This document shows, piece by piece, positions 20,514 to 31,288 of a stretch of 64,000 nucleotides of DNA. Within the stretch, counting starts at the first letter, position 1, and the number at the start of each line of letters is the position of its first letter. This DNA is from Pieris napi (taxonomy: Eukaryota; Arthropoda; Insecta; Lepidoptera; Pieridae). The DNA is taken from positions 770,001 to 834,000 of the forward strand of contig NC_062246.1 in the NCBI RefSeq assembly GCF_905475465.1, given 5' to 3'. Both the position numbers and the translations under genes were made by a program. The notes under the pieces were generated by a model. The model was not told the DNA's origin and made no database searches. It saw nothing but the letters and a program-made list of their open reading frames with translations.

Positions 20514-20880
20514 ATGGATTGCAGTAGTGATTACTCTGATTTCTTATCTCTGGAATCGTCCGATTGTGACTCCTTCCATAGCATTGACTCCTCCACGCCT
20601 ACCCTAAATGATACCTTATCCTCTATTTTTCAAAACTTGCCTAAGCACTTCAATGTTGTACACATTAACGCCCAGAGCGTTCCAGCTCATCACACAGATC
20701 TCCTTACGTTGGCCTCTAAAGACATCCATCCCATAGGTACTTATTTCTGAGACTTGGTTCAATCCTTCCCTTTCCTCTGGTACTTACTCTCTTCCTGGTT
20801 ACAATTTAATTAGAAATGACCGACTCGGCATGCGTGGAGGTGGTGTGGCAATTTACTTACGTTCTCACATCCCCTTCTAG
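20514..20880 (+). pseudogene. LINE E ORF2 start: endonuclease fragment
   Basis: From ATG 20514 an acidic leader precedes the endonuclease opening FNVVHINAQSVPAHHTDLL. A frameshift near 20740 moves the continuation (ETWFNPSLSSGTYSLPGYN, RGGGVAIYLRSHIPF) to another frame, and it ends at TAG near 20878-20880. The order and motifs are those of Jockey/CR1-group apurinic-type endonucleases. No reverse transcriptase follows. Confidence 0.75.
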
Positions 20881-20913
20881 TATGAACAGATCCTTATAAA
20901 CAAAACTGCTGAT

Positions 20914-21582
20914 ATGGAAGACCAAAAGCTGAATGAAGGAACCAAATTAATATTGCTCAAGGCAGCACGCATGATATTAAAGATGAACCAGAGGAGTCTC
21001 AACATAATTGCTGAAAGAAAACTGTATCACACCAAACTAATAGAAAGAAGTTCAAAATGTACAAAGGACCCAAACCCTCTGGCAACCACAATGATACTTA
21101 TGAACCAAAAATACCCCATAGCTCTTTCTAGACACGAGTTGAAGAGATACGGTATCCCAAGAGCCCTTTTGTCTAGTGACAACTCCAGAAATGAAATCGA
21201 GGACACACATAAACATGACCGTATATTAGCAAGATTAAGCACTATAGATTGGTGGATTGAGCATAGTCCTGTGCCGGATGAAAAGTTGATTAGATTGGCA
21301 GACGTACTTTTTACGAGCCTAGACAACAATGTTGAAAACTACTACAACGCAGATTGGAAGTCGGCAAATGTAAAATGGGGCCCTCCCATGCTACAGAGAA
21401 AATTGATTAGAACACAAAAACCCTTGGTAGACATTCCCACAAGTCTCAGGTCCTCTGCCATCAAAGAAATATTCTTTCCCGACTACTGCATCCCAAATCC
21501 TTCTTTGCCAACAGCAACTGTCAAAGAACTTAGAGTCCAATTCTACTCAGTAAGGCAGATTCTAAGGTCAGATCTGCTCTAA
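20914..21582 (+). CDS. Endogenous viral element: orthomyxovirus-like polymerase PB2, N-terminal fragment (putative)
   Basis: A 222-codon frame begins at ATG 20914 and ends at TAA 21580-21582. It is not a transposon protein that I know. Landmarks fall in the order and rough spacing of the N-terminal part of orthomyxovirus PB2: a helical start, KDPNP followed by QKYPIALSR (residues 51-73), a WW pair (113-114), KWGPP (154-158), PLVDIP (170-175) and EIFFPD (185-190). PB2 is the polymerase subunit that binds host cap structures, and this part would cover its N-terminal PB1-contact and N1/N2-like region. A full PB2 would be over three times longer, and the cap-binding and C-terminal parts are absent. 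The assignment is from recognition only; the adjacent NP-like piece supports it. Confidence 0.5.
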   Translation: MEDQKLNEGTKLILLKAARMILKMNQRSLNIIAERKLYHTKLIERSSKCTKDPNPLATTMILMNQKYPIALSRHELKRYGIPRALLSSDNSRNEIEDTHKHDRILARLSTIDWWIEHSPVPDEKLIRLADVLFTSLDNNVENYYNADWKSANVKWGPPMLQRKLIRTQKPLVDIPTSLRSSAIKEIFFPDYCIPNPSLPTATVKELRVQFYSVRQILRSDLL

Positions 21583-21673
21583 TACTGACCTGCAATACGC
21601 CTAGATGCAAATTATTGAAAACTGGATGCCTTGCCATCATCCATTACAAAAACAATTGAGATACTTATATAGG

Positions 21674-21754
21674 AAGTGATACAATAGAAATGGAGGTTGA
21701 TGGTGGAGAAAGTAGGCTTTTGATTGAGGCTGCAAAAAGCATAACTGTGGGCAA
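21674..21754 (+). pseudogene. NP-like viral fragment (81 bp), locus 1, 5' piece
   Basis: These 81 bp differ at one base from 45709-45789 inside the NP-like gene of locus 2. The match starts 92 bp after the PB2-like stop and ends where LINE D begins, so only about 27 NP codons remain here. The rest of this copy resumes at 41310. It also supplies an in-frame ATG (21690) ahead of LINE D ORF1. Confidence 0.85.
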
Positions 21755-21779
21755 TAGCGCTAATGACGGACCATCTAAT

Positions 21780-22577
21780 ATGTCAACGTTTCATTTCGAC
21801 AACCGCTCAGATAGGGTGAGTCATTCGTCACCGCCACCAGCTGATTTGGATGAAGATTTTGTCTCTTTTACGCAAGTGCAAAATCAGGCGTTAGATACAT
21901 TGTCGCGCGTCGAGGCGTCAGTTTGTACTTCGGGTTCTAATCCGACGCGAGATGGCGAATACGAAGGCGGCACTGAGGGAGTGAGCGAGACATCGAGGCG
22001 AGTGGAGGACGCGGCGTGTACCGACCTTACTCCTGCACCGAATAGTATTGACCTAAATATAAACAGCTCGTTGCATGCGCCTGCGACGGATGTGCCTTCT
22101 GTGGCAATTAATTTGCGAGGTGCAGCGATGACTTCAAGTGGTATGTCTACTGAAATTCCAAAAATGCTTTCTAAACATGAGAAGGATGGTCATAGTGGTA
22201 CGGAATGGCAAATTGTGCGCGGTAATCGGGCTAATAAGCGTTATAAACTATTAGGTCAAAAAGGGTGTGCTTCGACTGTGAATAATGATAAGTTTAAGGC
22301 CGCGGACGTTAAGGTACCGTTGTTTATATCGAACGTGAGTACAGAAACGAGTGAAGAGGATATTATTAGTTATATTAAGGCAAAAACTAATGAAACTGTT
22401 TCTTTAAAAAGAATAAATATAAAAACTACGAAACTGTATAATGCATATAAGGTATTTGTTCCAAAACACAAATTAGATTTGTTTTTGAATGGCGAATTTT
22501 GGCCTAACGGCGTAACGTTCAGACGTTTCGTCCAGTTTTTATATAAAACGAAACCTGGACCGGTTAAAGTTAATTAA
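21780..22577 (+). CDS. LINE D ORF1, RRM-like nucleic-acid-binding protein
   Basis: The likely start is ATG 21780 (MSTFHFDN). The frame is also open upstream to ATG 21690 inside the viral NP fragment, giving a chance 30-residue extension. The N-terminal half is acidic and Ser/Thr-rich. The C-terminal 90 residues fold as an RRM-like domain (VPLFISNVSTETSEEDI, NAYKVFVPKHKLDLFL, NGVTFRRFVQF), the conserved ORF1 end of this LINE type. The stop is at 22575-22577, and ORF2 starts ten bases later. It would coat the element RNA in the cytoplasmic particle. Confidence 0.65.
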   Translation: MSTFHFDNRSDRVSHSSPPPADLDEDFVSFTQVQNQALDTLSRVEASVCTSGSNPTRDGEYEGGTEGVSETSRRVEDAACTDLTPAPNSIDLNINSSLHAPATDVPSVAINLRGAAMTSSGMSTEIPKMLSKHEKDGHSGTEWQIVRGNRANKRYKLLGQKGCASTVNNDKFKAADVKVPLFISNVSTETSEEDIISYIKAKTNETVSLKRINIKTTKLYNAYKVFVPKHKLDLFLNGEFWPNGVTFRRFVQFLYKTKPGPVKVN

Positions 22578-22587
22578 ATGTGTAATT

Positions 22588-25393
22588 ATGAATAGGAATA
22601 ACAAGATATATTGTAAATTTTGTACTTTTAATTGTAAATCTATCAAAAGATCGATTGATTGTGTTCGATCAATATGTAATGATTCGGATCTGGTAGCTTT
22701 ACAGGAGACTTGGCTTCTTCCCCATGACATACCTATAATAGGGACTATTTCTAATAATTTCGATTATACAGGTAAGTCTGCAGTGGATACAACTGCCGGC
22801 TTATTGACTGGGAAACCTTATGGGGGAGTGGCAATTCTCTGGAGAGTGGGTGTTTTTGGTACAGTTTCTGTTATTAATTGTAATAGTCCTAGGTTAGCAG
22901 CAATTCGTGCTACCATAGATAACCGATCTATTCTAGTTTTTTCTGTGTATATGCCTACTGACTCAATTTATAATTTAACTGAGTTTACGGAGGTTCTTAG
23001 TGAAATAAGTGCTATCGAATTAAGTCATGATGTGGAAAGTGTATATATACTGGGTGATTTTAATGCACATCCTCAGGAATTATTCTATAGGGAACTGCTT
23101 AGCTTTTGCTCTGATCAGTCGTGGTTGTGTGCAGATGTTGAAAAACTGGGTATCTCTTTGAGTAATTACACTTTCTTTAGTGAGGCTCATGGAACGAGAC
23201 GGTGGTTAGACCACTGCGTTGTATCCGTGTCGGCTTGGCATACCGTTATTAATGTAGAAATTAAAGAAGATGTGTATATGTCTGATCATTTGCCCATATT
23301 CTTAGAATGTGATTTGGGGGTTGTCAGATGTAAGAAACTGATCTCTGACCTGCCACGTAGTGCAGTTACCTGGGGTGAAAGAGATAATGCTCAAATAAAT
23401 AGCTACCGTGATCTTTGCAATAATTATTTAAAAGAAGTCGATTTCCCTCAGGAGCTAGCCAGCTGCTGTCACAGATCATGTTCATTGCCAGGGCACAAGC
23501 TTATTTTAGATAAATTATATCATACAATAGTTAATATTTTATCTGAGGCTGCTGTATCAACTCAAGTGGTAAAGCCTAGGAAATGTAGACAAAATAAGTT
23601 ATGTGGTTGGAATAAACATGTTCGAGAGGCTCACTTGGAGGCTCGGCTTAGGTTCAAGTCCTGGTTATTTAATAATCGACCTACTTCAGGGGCGGTTTAT
23701 GAACAAATGTGCCTTTCTAGAAAAGTTTTCAAGAGTCGCCTGAAGTGGGCTCAAAATAACCAGGAGCAGATCAAAATGGATTTAATAGCTGAGCAGAGAG
23801 CCAACAAAAACTTTGCTCAATTTTGGAGGTCCACAGGTAAATTGAATCTTAGGCCTAGTATCCCAGCGAGTGTAGGGGGTGAAAGTGACCCAGAGAAGAT
23901 TGCGAATGAATTTATGAAACATTTTAAGGTACGGTCTCCTCTAGGCCCCTCAGTTGGGGCACCTTTCACTAGGCCCGACGGGTGTAGTGAATCGCCAGGG
24001 TTTTTTGTATCTGCCAAACAAATTAAAGATATTTTAAAAACCATGGGCAGAGGTAAATCTCCTGGGCACGACGGGCTCAGTATTGAGCATTTATGGTATG
24101 CAGGTGGTCACTTACCTAGAGTACTCTCTATGTATCAGTCACTCGTATCTACCTGCGGCTTTAATGGATACCATAGTGGTTCCTGTTATTAAAAATAGAT
24201 CTGGTGACATCTCTGATAAGGGAAACTATCGTCCTATATCTCTTGCCACTATAATGGCTAAGGTGCTGGACAGTGTGCTTGACTCGAGTTTGAATAGTTA
24301 TATGAATCTCCATGACGCTCAGTTTGGCTTTCGACCAGGACTCTCTACTGAAGCTGCTATTCTGAGTCTGAAGCACACTGTCCAGTATTATACGAAGCGC
24401 AATACACCGGTATATGCTTGCTTCCTGGATTTGACTCGGGCCTTTGATCTTGTATCGTATGATGTGCTTTGGAGGAAGATGGAGGACAGGGGTGTGCCAA
24501 CTCAACTGTTAAATATATTTAAATATTGGTATGCCAACCAGAACAACACTGTGAAGTGGTCTAACGCTTTTTCTACATCGTATAGGTCGGAGAGTGGTGT
24601 AAGACAGGGTGGTCTGTCATCTCCTAAACTATTTAATATGTACATTAACGACCTGATTGTAGAACTTAGCAGCATGTGTGTAGGTTGTAGGGTTAATGGA
24701 GTAAGCATCAACAACCTTAGCTATGCTGATGATATGGTGCTGCTTGCTCCGACAGCAGGGGCGATTACAGAAATGCTGCGTGTGTGTGAGGTATACGCTT
24801 GTAAGCACGGCCTCATTTACAATGTAAATAAATGTAAATACATTGTCTTTGGGGGAGATGGTATATACTCGGGGATGTTTCATAATATCTCTCTAAATAG
24901 TCTTAGCATCGAGAGAGTGAAGGAATTTAAATATCTTGGGCATATGCTATCTGAAAATCTAAAAGATAATATCGATATAGAACGGGAACGCAGGGCAGTG
25001 GCGGCCAGAGGTAACATGTTGGCTCGTAGATTTGCTCGTTGTAGTAAACAAGTGAAAATCACCCTTTTCAAGGCGTTTTGTCAAAACTTTTACACGAGTA
25101 GTCTATGGGTCGACTGTACTGTCAGGTCGCTAACTGCCATGCGTGTTCAATACAATAATGCGTTTAGGATGATCTTGGGACTGCCTCGTTTCTGCAGTGC
25201 TTCGGAGATGTTCGCACAAGCCCGTACAAATGACTTCTGGGCTATTATTAGAATTAAAACAAGATCTCTTTTGAGCCGGGTGCGGGGCTGTCGGAATAGC
25301 ATCTTGAAGACTGTGGCAGATAACCTGTCTTCGCCTATCATGAAGCATTTTGTGCGTACACTTGTCGGTTCAGATCGACGAGTGTATGCATAG
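22588..25393 (+). pseudogene. LINE D ORF2: endonuclease-reverse transcriptase, one frameshift
   Basis: From ATG 22588 an apurinic-type endonuclease is seen (FCTFNCKSIKRSIDCVRS, LQETWLL, LGDFNAHP, YMSDHLPIFLEC). It is followed by a linker and the RT opening GRGKSPGHDGLSIEHL. Between about 24145 and 24170 the frame shifts. The second frame (to 25393) has NYRPISLATIMAKVLDSVL, AQFGFRPGLSTEA, CFLDLTRAFD, GVRQGGLSSPKLFNMYINDL and the catalytic YADDMVLLA. A Cys/Arg-rich C-terminal part follows. Apart from this single shift all blocks are present in order. GVRQGG, rather than VPQGS, marks a clade different from the LINE A family. Confidence 0.85.
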
Positions 25394-25775
25394 AATGATT
25401 CATGGGTTTATATGTTTTTATGTTTAGCTTTTTAATAATAATATACTAACACTAGTCCGTAAGTTTATACTAACATAATGATGGATTATTTTATCTGAAT
25501 AAATAAATAAATAATAATAATAATAATAATTACAGCCTGCCTATCACGTGGCTTCCCTGGGCGCATCGTGCCTTCCCGGGTCGTACCGAGCTCGACGTGC
25601 TGAGCTGCCACGTGCAATATCGCGAGGACTTGACCACCGTGTCAACTGGTTTGGTGCACAGATTACTTTCTCTAATTGATTGTTTGCCCTTTTTTTGAAT
25701 CGTGCTTATCACAAATGTACCCCATTTTCTTACATACCTAAGTTCGTACCTAGGTACTTAATTTAAATACGAATC

Positions 25776-26599
25776 ATGTCTAAAGTGGATACTGCTGATA
25801 AGTTTGAAGGCGAAGGCTCTTCTAGCGATTCAATCGAGTTTCAAAGGCTAATTAATCTGCGCCGGTCAATGAAGGGACGCTTAACTAAATTCGAAAATCA
25901 CATAACACCTTTAACATCTGTGAAACCAGGTGATCTAAGTAGTATACAGGTCAAGGAACTAATCAATCGCCTAAACAAGGTACAGTCTATGTTCTCTGAG
26001 TTCGATGAGGTAGAAAATAGGTTAGAAGCTTTGAATGATGATTCTGATGAACGTGATGATATCGAGGATAGGTTTTTTTCGTTGATATCTCTTGCTCAGG
26101 AGTTAATAGAGTCATGTTCCAAGTCTGATTCCAAACAGAGACCGAGTAGTGCTCTTTCACACCGGTCTGGTGGCAGTTGTGACCACCATGCAATCAAACT
26201 ACCTACTATCAAGCTGCCTACCTTTGACGGGAACTACCTTAAGTGGCTTGAATTTAGAGACACATTCGAGTCCATGATCAATCAAAACGATTCAATTTCA
26301 GAAATAAATAAATTTCATTATTTGAGATCATCTTTAGAGGGAGGTGCAACTGTAGTCATAAAGTCAATTGAGTTCACTTCCAAAAATTATAGCTTGGCAT
26401 GGAATCTCTTGTGTGAACGTTACGATAACAAAAACATTTTAATCAATAACCACATAAAAGCGTTATTTAGCATGGATCCTTTATTCCGTGAATCTCACAA
26501 GGCTATTAGATATTTAATAGACACTTTCTTAAAGAACTTAAGAGCTCTCGAGAACTTAGATCAACCAACTGACAAATGGGACGTTCTCATTTGTTTCAT
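25776..26599 (+). pseudogene. gag: BEL-1 Gag, N-terminal part
   Basis: ATG 25776 opens a frame of about 275 codons up to the LINE A2 border. A charged helical region precedes the BEL Gag signature IKLPTFDGNYLKWLEFRDTF (about residues 147-166) and the helical core (FHYLRSSLEGGA, SLAWNLLCERYDN). The coding sequence continues after the LINE at 31702 with SKLDSVTCRKWEEHKN. Gag polymerises into the retrotransposon particle in the cytoplasm. Confidence 0.85.
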
Positions 26600-26955
26600 C
26601 CTCTCCCCTCCGGACCGCGGAAGCGCTTGGACGTGTCCACTGTGTTGAGTTTTGTGAGAAATTTAAATTTAAAATCTTAAATTAAAATACTAAATTGAAC
26701 TATTTGGACTTTTGTGGTTTTGAACCCGTGCCTCTTCTTGGATAAGCTGTGAAGTGAGCGCTGTTGTTTGCCATTGCACCAAACGGTTGAGTGCCGGCGA
26801 GTCGAAATTCTACATCACATTCGGCTAATGACGTAAGTTAGACTACGACGCTTGTGATTTGCTACGGTACTACAAAGCTGTTATACCTGCTACGATCAAC
26901 TGGTGCGATTGTCTATTGTTGCTTTGCGATATTGAACTCTGGGTTCATTGAAGAT

Positions 26956-27945
26956 ATGCCCAATATCCAACGCTCACCCCCTCGTAACACTTCTGTGATG
27001 TCTTGTTCCCGATCGGAGTCTGATCTTTCGAAGTCTCCGATGACGAGTGCGGGCTGTATTGCCAAGGGTGACACCAATATAACAACGCGCTCCAAGCGAC
27101 AACGAATGGAGACCTCTACCCCGAATGATCATTCTAGTTCCGAAAGTAGCGACTTAAGAGCGGATGTCCTGAAAATGCTTTCTGAATGGAAAGAGGATCA
27201 AGAACGAAACCTACGTGATTGGAAGTCCACTCTAAATGACACCTTAAACAAATTATTTTCTGAATTATCCAATATAAAAACTGAATTCCAGGAAATAAAG
27301 AAGTCTAACTCAGAAATAGAAAAAGGAATAGAATTTATTAACAAGTTTCAGGAGGAGACCAATGACAGAGTAAAGGAAATTGAAACTAACCAAAAAAATA
27401 ATAATAATGCCATAAAAAACTTAGAATCGCATATCCAGGATATACAGTTTCGTACAAGAGATGCAACTCTGGAGATTCGCAATATCCCGATTTCTGAAAA
27501 TGAAAAGTTTGACAACTTACTCTCGACCCTTTCTGTCATCGGCAAAGCTGTGGATGTCGATATAAATAGGAGTGTTGTACGTGACTTGTATCGGCTGCCG
27601 GGTAGACCAGGAGTATCAAGACCTGTTGTTGTTGAATTTACGAGTGTTAATGCTAAAAATGATTTATTGACTAAGCTGCGAAACTTTAACAAAGGAAGGC
27701 CGGTTTCTGAGAAGCTCAATACTCATACTATCGGTTTGCCAGGAATAAAGACTCCACTTTACATTGACGAACATCTAGGTCCATCTCAAAGAAAACTTAT
27801 GTTTGAAACCCGTCAATTTGCCAAGAAACATAACTACTCGTGCTGGCATTCAAATGGAAGAATACTTTTGCGTAAGGATTCGACTGGTAGACCGATTTTA
27901 ATCCAATCAGAAAAATGCTTATCTCAGCTGGCAAAGGAATCATGA
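26956..27945 (+). CDS. LINE A2 ORF1, coiled-coil RNA-binding protein
   Basis: The start is the ATG at 26956; the frame extends upstream without ATG. A Ser-rich leader with a basic patch (TTRSKRQRM) is followed by a long coiled coil (about residues 65-165). A C-terminal domain then resembles both L1 ORF1p and baculovirus FP proteins (LEIRNIPISENEKFDNL, VVRDLYRLPGRPGVSRPVVV, YIDEHLGPSQRKLMFETRQF). Many insect LINE ORF1 proteins share that fold; it does not mean a viral origin. The 329-codon frame is intact. Its homologue in LINE A3 (33925-34827) is recognisably similar but clearly diverged. Confidence 0.8.
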   Translation: MPNIQRSPPRNTSVMSCSRSESDLSKSPMTSAGCIAKGDTNITTRSKRQRMETSTPNDHSSSESSDLRADVLKMLSEWKEDQERNLRDWKSTLNDTLNKLFSELSNIKTEFQEIKKSNSEIEKGIEFINKFQEETNDRVKEIETNQKNNNNAIKNLESHIQDIQFRTRDATLEIRNIPISENEKFDNLLSTLSVIGKAVDVDINRSVVRDLYRLPGRPGVSRPVVVEFTSVNAKNDLLTKLRNFNKGRPVSEKLNTHTIGLPGIKTPLYIDEHLGPSQRKLMFETRQFAKKHNYSCWHSNGRILLRKDSTGRPILIQSEKCLSQLAKES

Positions 27946-28462
27946 CTCATTGTATGTAACTGCTTTCTCATTAACCTATATTGCCAATTAACTGTATATT
28001 GTCATTTATTTCTATTGATTTACTTTAGTCTTGCTAGTAATAAAATTACCTTAGTCAATTTTTTCATGTTAAGTTCTCGTTTAGTCTATAATGTATTTTC
28101 GTTTGAATTTGTATTTGCTCTTACACTAATTTTAACCTATATTCACACACTCACTGAAATTATACATCACTTGCACTCAATATATACAAAGTGTACTCAT
28201 AGAAAGAATGTAACTGTTAACAACAATCTCAGTCTGTTTTCGTGCCGTGTGTATGTGTATTGTGTTGGTCTCATTTGTGTGGCGTTGTCCCCGGGATTGT
28301 GGAATCCTCGTAGGGTTGTGCTGTACCGCGTGCCTTTTTGTCTTACCATAGTTGCGGACTCAATAAATAAAATTCGATAAAACTAATGCAATTATAAATG
28401 ATATCGATAAACTTGATGTTGCACAATCTTCTCTTTGTGACATAGAGGACTGCCAGAGACTT

Positions 28463-31288
28463 ATGAACTGCCCGAATAAGTGTCTAAAAATTATCCATCA
28501 AAACATTCGTAGTATAAACCGTAACTTTTCTGATTTTCAAACCTTATTGTTTAGATCCAGGACTGATTGGGACTTAATAATCTTAACGGAATGTTGGCTG
28601 CATAATAATCGTAACTTACCATCTCTTGAGGGATACAACTCTGCTCTAACCGAGAAAAACTTCACACAGAATGAAGGAGTTGTAGTATTTTACAAAAAAC
28701 ATTTGAAATTAGTTATATCCGAGCCTGACCTTTGTGATGCCAACTGTTTACTGATTAACCTTGAGGATAATGTAACACTAATTGCAGTATATAGACCACC
28801 TGGTTACAAAGATGTTCAACGGTTTTTGGTATCTCTTGACAAACTTCTTTCTGAGATTAGTAGTCCACATAAAGTTCTGATAGGTGATATCAATATTGAT
28901 ATATTGGATAACAATAAGGATGTTAATTCTTCAACGTATTTGAATATGTTGGCTTCTCACGGTTTATTGCCAGCCCACATATTTCCAACTCATGGCAGGA
29001 CTTGTCTTGACCATGTAATACTAAAATGTTCTTATCGCGTCTTTTGTTATGTTGCTGAAACCTCAGTCACGGATCACGACACTTTAATTCTGAAACTTGA
29101 ACGTAGCACTATGACTGACAAATACTCATCTCTGAAAAAGATTGATTACCCGTCTCTGGACGATGCTATGAAGAACTTAAATCTAAGCCTTGTATATAAA
29201 ATGACTGATCCCAATGAGGCAACAGCATTTCTTCTGACTGCGCTTGACACTGTAATTAAAGCAAATACGAAAACTTTAACCATCCCAAATCGTAAAAGGA
29301 TCAAGAGGCCTTGGATGACTGCAGGTCTACTAAGATGTGTAAAGCATCGTGACAAACTACATCAAAAATCAAGAAAAAATCCTAGTAACCAAATATTAAC
29401 GTTAACTTACAAGAGGTATAGAAACTTCTGCAACTCACTTTTAAAAAATATTAAAAATACTTATGAGAGCAACCGCCTACTTAAAGCTGCTAAGACTAAT
29501 ACAAAAGTTCTCTGGGACACTATCAAACAACTAACCTACTCTAACAATACAACTAGCACTGCACTTGAATTGGTCTCTCCACTGGACCCGATGGTCTCAG
29601 TCAACAACATTAATAAATATTTCGTTTCTATCGGGAAAGATATTGCCGAAAAATCATATTCTAATAGCTCTTATAAAAAACCATCAATCAATCCTACACT
29701 GTCCTCATTCGTCATGCTACCTACTGATGAAGTTGAAGTTCAATCTCTTATCTTGCAACTGAAGAAGGACGGTGCTGCGGGCAGAGATAATATTTCTGGA
29801 GCCTTTCTCAAACGTTATCATGAAATCTTAGTCCCTCCACTTACATATATATTTAATTTGATTCTTTCTACAGGGATCTTTCCGGACCTATTCAAGCTAG
29901 CTGAAGTAATTCCGGTTTTTAAAGGTGGTAATAGAGATTGTGTCGGTAACTACCGACCTATTTCTAAACTATCTACCCTATCCAAAATCATTGAGAAATT
30001 GATTAACAAACGCCTCATCGATTATTTAGAAAGTAATAACCTACTCTCCAGCTCACAGTTTGGATTCAGACCGGGTTCATCAACAAGCGACGCAGTTCAT
30101 CAATTAACTGATCATATTGTTACAAAACTAAATAAGAAAAATAAAATTTTAGCTGTATTTTTGGACATTGCGAAAGCTTTTGACGCGGTCGCTGGTCCTA
30201 TTCTGCTGGATAAATTGGAGGCTTTGGGTATACGTGGTTTGCAGCTTAAACTATTTGAAAGCTACTTGAGTGATAGACAGCAAAGAGTAAGGGTGGGCAA
30301 CATTGTTAGTGACGATTTGCCGATACGCTATGGTGTGCCACAGGGTAGTGTTTTAGGTCCGACACTGTTTCTGGCATTTATCAATGATCTTTGTGACCTC
30401 CAGTTACAAAATGGTAAAATAATAACATTTGCAGATGATACTGCACTTGTGTTTCATGGTGATAGCTGGAAAGATACTGTCGACATTGCTCAAAGAGGAT
30501 TCGACGTTGTTAACAAATGGCTCAGAATGAATGCCCTAACTATCAATGTCAATAAAACTAAATGTATACCGTTCTATATAAAAACTCCTGGTTCTAGTAC
30601 TAACCTTGGTTTAACTGCTCATGTATGTTCTGATACTGATTCTTGTGACTGTCAAAAGATCCTTGTTGCCAACAATACTAAGTATCTAGGTGTCGTTGTT
30701 GATAGCACGCTAAATTTTAACTACCACATTGACCTGCTACTATCGCGAACTCGGAAACTTATCTTCACCTTTAAGAATCTCCGTAATATTGCTGAAAAAT
30801 CGATAATTAAAGTGGTTTATCAATCCCTCTGCCAATCCGTTTTAAGCTATTGTGTTACTGTCTGGGGAGGGGCTTGTAAAACTAATCTTATAAAACTGGA
30901 GAGGGCTCAGCGTGCGTTATTGAAAGTAAGTTATTCTAAACCATTTTTTTACCCTACCAAAGATCTATATCTTTTATCTGACGTGTTGAGTGTTCGTCAA
31001 CTATTTATACTGAACACTGTGCTCAAACAACACTCCATAACTCGCTATGATCCTTCTTTGAATGACAACAAACGATGCAAATATAAAGTCTGCACCTCAG
31101 ATACCCGTTGGTCCACAGCTTTCTCAAGAAGGTTTTTTGGTTTTATGGGCTGTCACCTATATAACAAGATAAACAGGTTGATCAACATATATCCGCTTAC
31201 TAAATATGAGTGTAAAAAAGCTACAGTCAAATGGCTTAAAAATCTAGACTACGAGGGGACTGAGAAGTTGTTAGTAGTCCTCAGCTAA
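28463..31288 (+). CDS. LINE A2 ORF2: endonuclease-reverse transcriptase
   Basis: A 941-codon frame starts at ATG 28463; an upstream in-frame stretch (KFDKTNAIINDIDK) also matches family members, so the true start may be earlier. The endonuclease has IIHQNIRSINRN, ILTECWLHNN, GDINIDIL, CLDHVIL and SVTDHDTL. The RT has NYRPISKLSTLSKIIEKL, QFGFRPGSSTSDA, FLDIAKAFDAV, GVPQGSVLGPTLF and the catalytic FADDTALVF near residue 656. A thumb and a C-terminal domain with conserved Cys/His follow. No stop or shift interrupts it. FADD in place of YADD is common in LINEs. Confidence 0.88.
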   Translation: MNCPNKCLKIIHQNIRSINRNFSDFQTLLFRSRTDWDLIILTECWLHNNRNLPSLEGYNSALTEKNFTQNEGVVVFYKKHLKLVISEPDLCDANCLLINLEDNVTLIAVYRPPGYKDVQRFLVSLDKLLSEISSPHKVLIGDINIDILDNNKDVNSSTYLNMLASHGLLPAHIFPTHGRTCLDHVILKCSYRVFCYVAETSVTDHDTLILKLERSTMTDKYSSLKKIDYPSLDDAMKNLNLSLVYKMTDPNEATAFLLTALDTVIKANTKTLTIPNRKRIKRPWMTAGLLRCVKHRDKLHQKSRKNPSNQILTLTYKRYRNFCNSLLKNIKNTYESNRLLKAAKTNTKVLWDTIKQLTYSNNTTSTALELVSPLDPMVSVNNINKYFVSIGKDIAEKSYSNSSYKKPSINPTLSSFVMLPTDEVEVQSLILQLKKDGAAGRDNISGAFLKRYHEILVPPLTYIFNLILSTGIFPDLFKLAEVIPVFKGGNRDCVGNYRPISKLSTLSKIIEKLINKRLIDYLESNNLLSSSQFGFRPGSSTSDAVHQLTDHIVTKLNKKNKILAVFLDIAKAFDAVAGPILLDKLEALGIRGLQLKLFESYLSDRQQRVRVGNIVSDDLPIRYGVPQGSVLGPTLFLAFINDLCDLQLQNGKIITFADDTALVFHGDSWKDTVDIAQRGFDVVNKWLRMNALTINVNKTKCIPFYIKTPGSSTNLGLTAHVCSDTDSCDCQKILVANNTKYLGVVVDSTLNFNYHIDLLLSRTRKLIFTFKNLRNIAEKSIIKVVYQSLCQSVLSYCVTVWGGACKTNLIKLERAQRALLKVSYSKPFFYPTKDLYLLSDVLSVRQLFILNTVLKQHSITRYDPSLNDNKRCKYKVCTSDTRWSTAFSRRFFGFMGCHLYNKINRLINIYPLTKYECKKATVKWLKNLDYEGTEKLLVVLS

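Larger units (their letters stand above)
17800..20880 (+). mobile_element. LINE E, with a mariner nested between its ORFs; 3' part missing
   Basis: ORF1 (17985-18713) is followed by a spacer interrupted by a complete mariner (19141-20433) and then by the start of an endonuclease ORF2 (20514-20880). Everything downstream of the endonuclease N-terminus is missing, and the sequence changes at about 20880 to the virus-like fragment. LINEs usually lose their 5' ends, so loss of the 3' end here points to a later break or rearrangement. Confidence 0.6.
21755..25530 (+). mobile_element. LINE D (non-LTR retrotransposon, clade unassigned)
   Basis: The element has ORF1 and ORF2 ten bases apart, followed by a short 3' UTR ending AATAAATAAATAATAATAATA at 25510-25530. 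It sits between an NP-like fragment and BEL-1 internal sequence, and neither the BEL 5' LTR nor about 250 bp of NP survives at this junction. Its RT motifs (VRQGGLSSPKLFN) and RRM-like ORF1 set it apart from the LINE A family. Confidence 0.8.

Noticed and set aside
26956..27945. Baculovirus FP-type gene in the LINE A ORF1
   Set aside because: The C-terminal resemblance is shared by insect LINE ORF1 proteins, and it sits in a complete LINE with ORF2 downstream.
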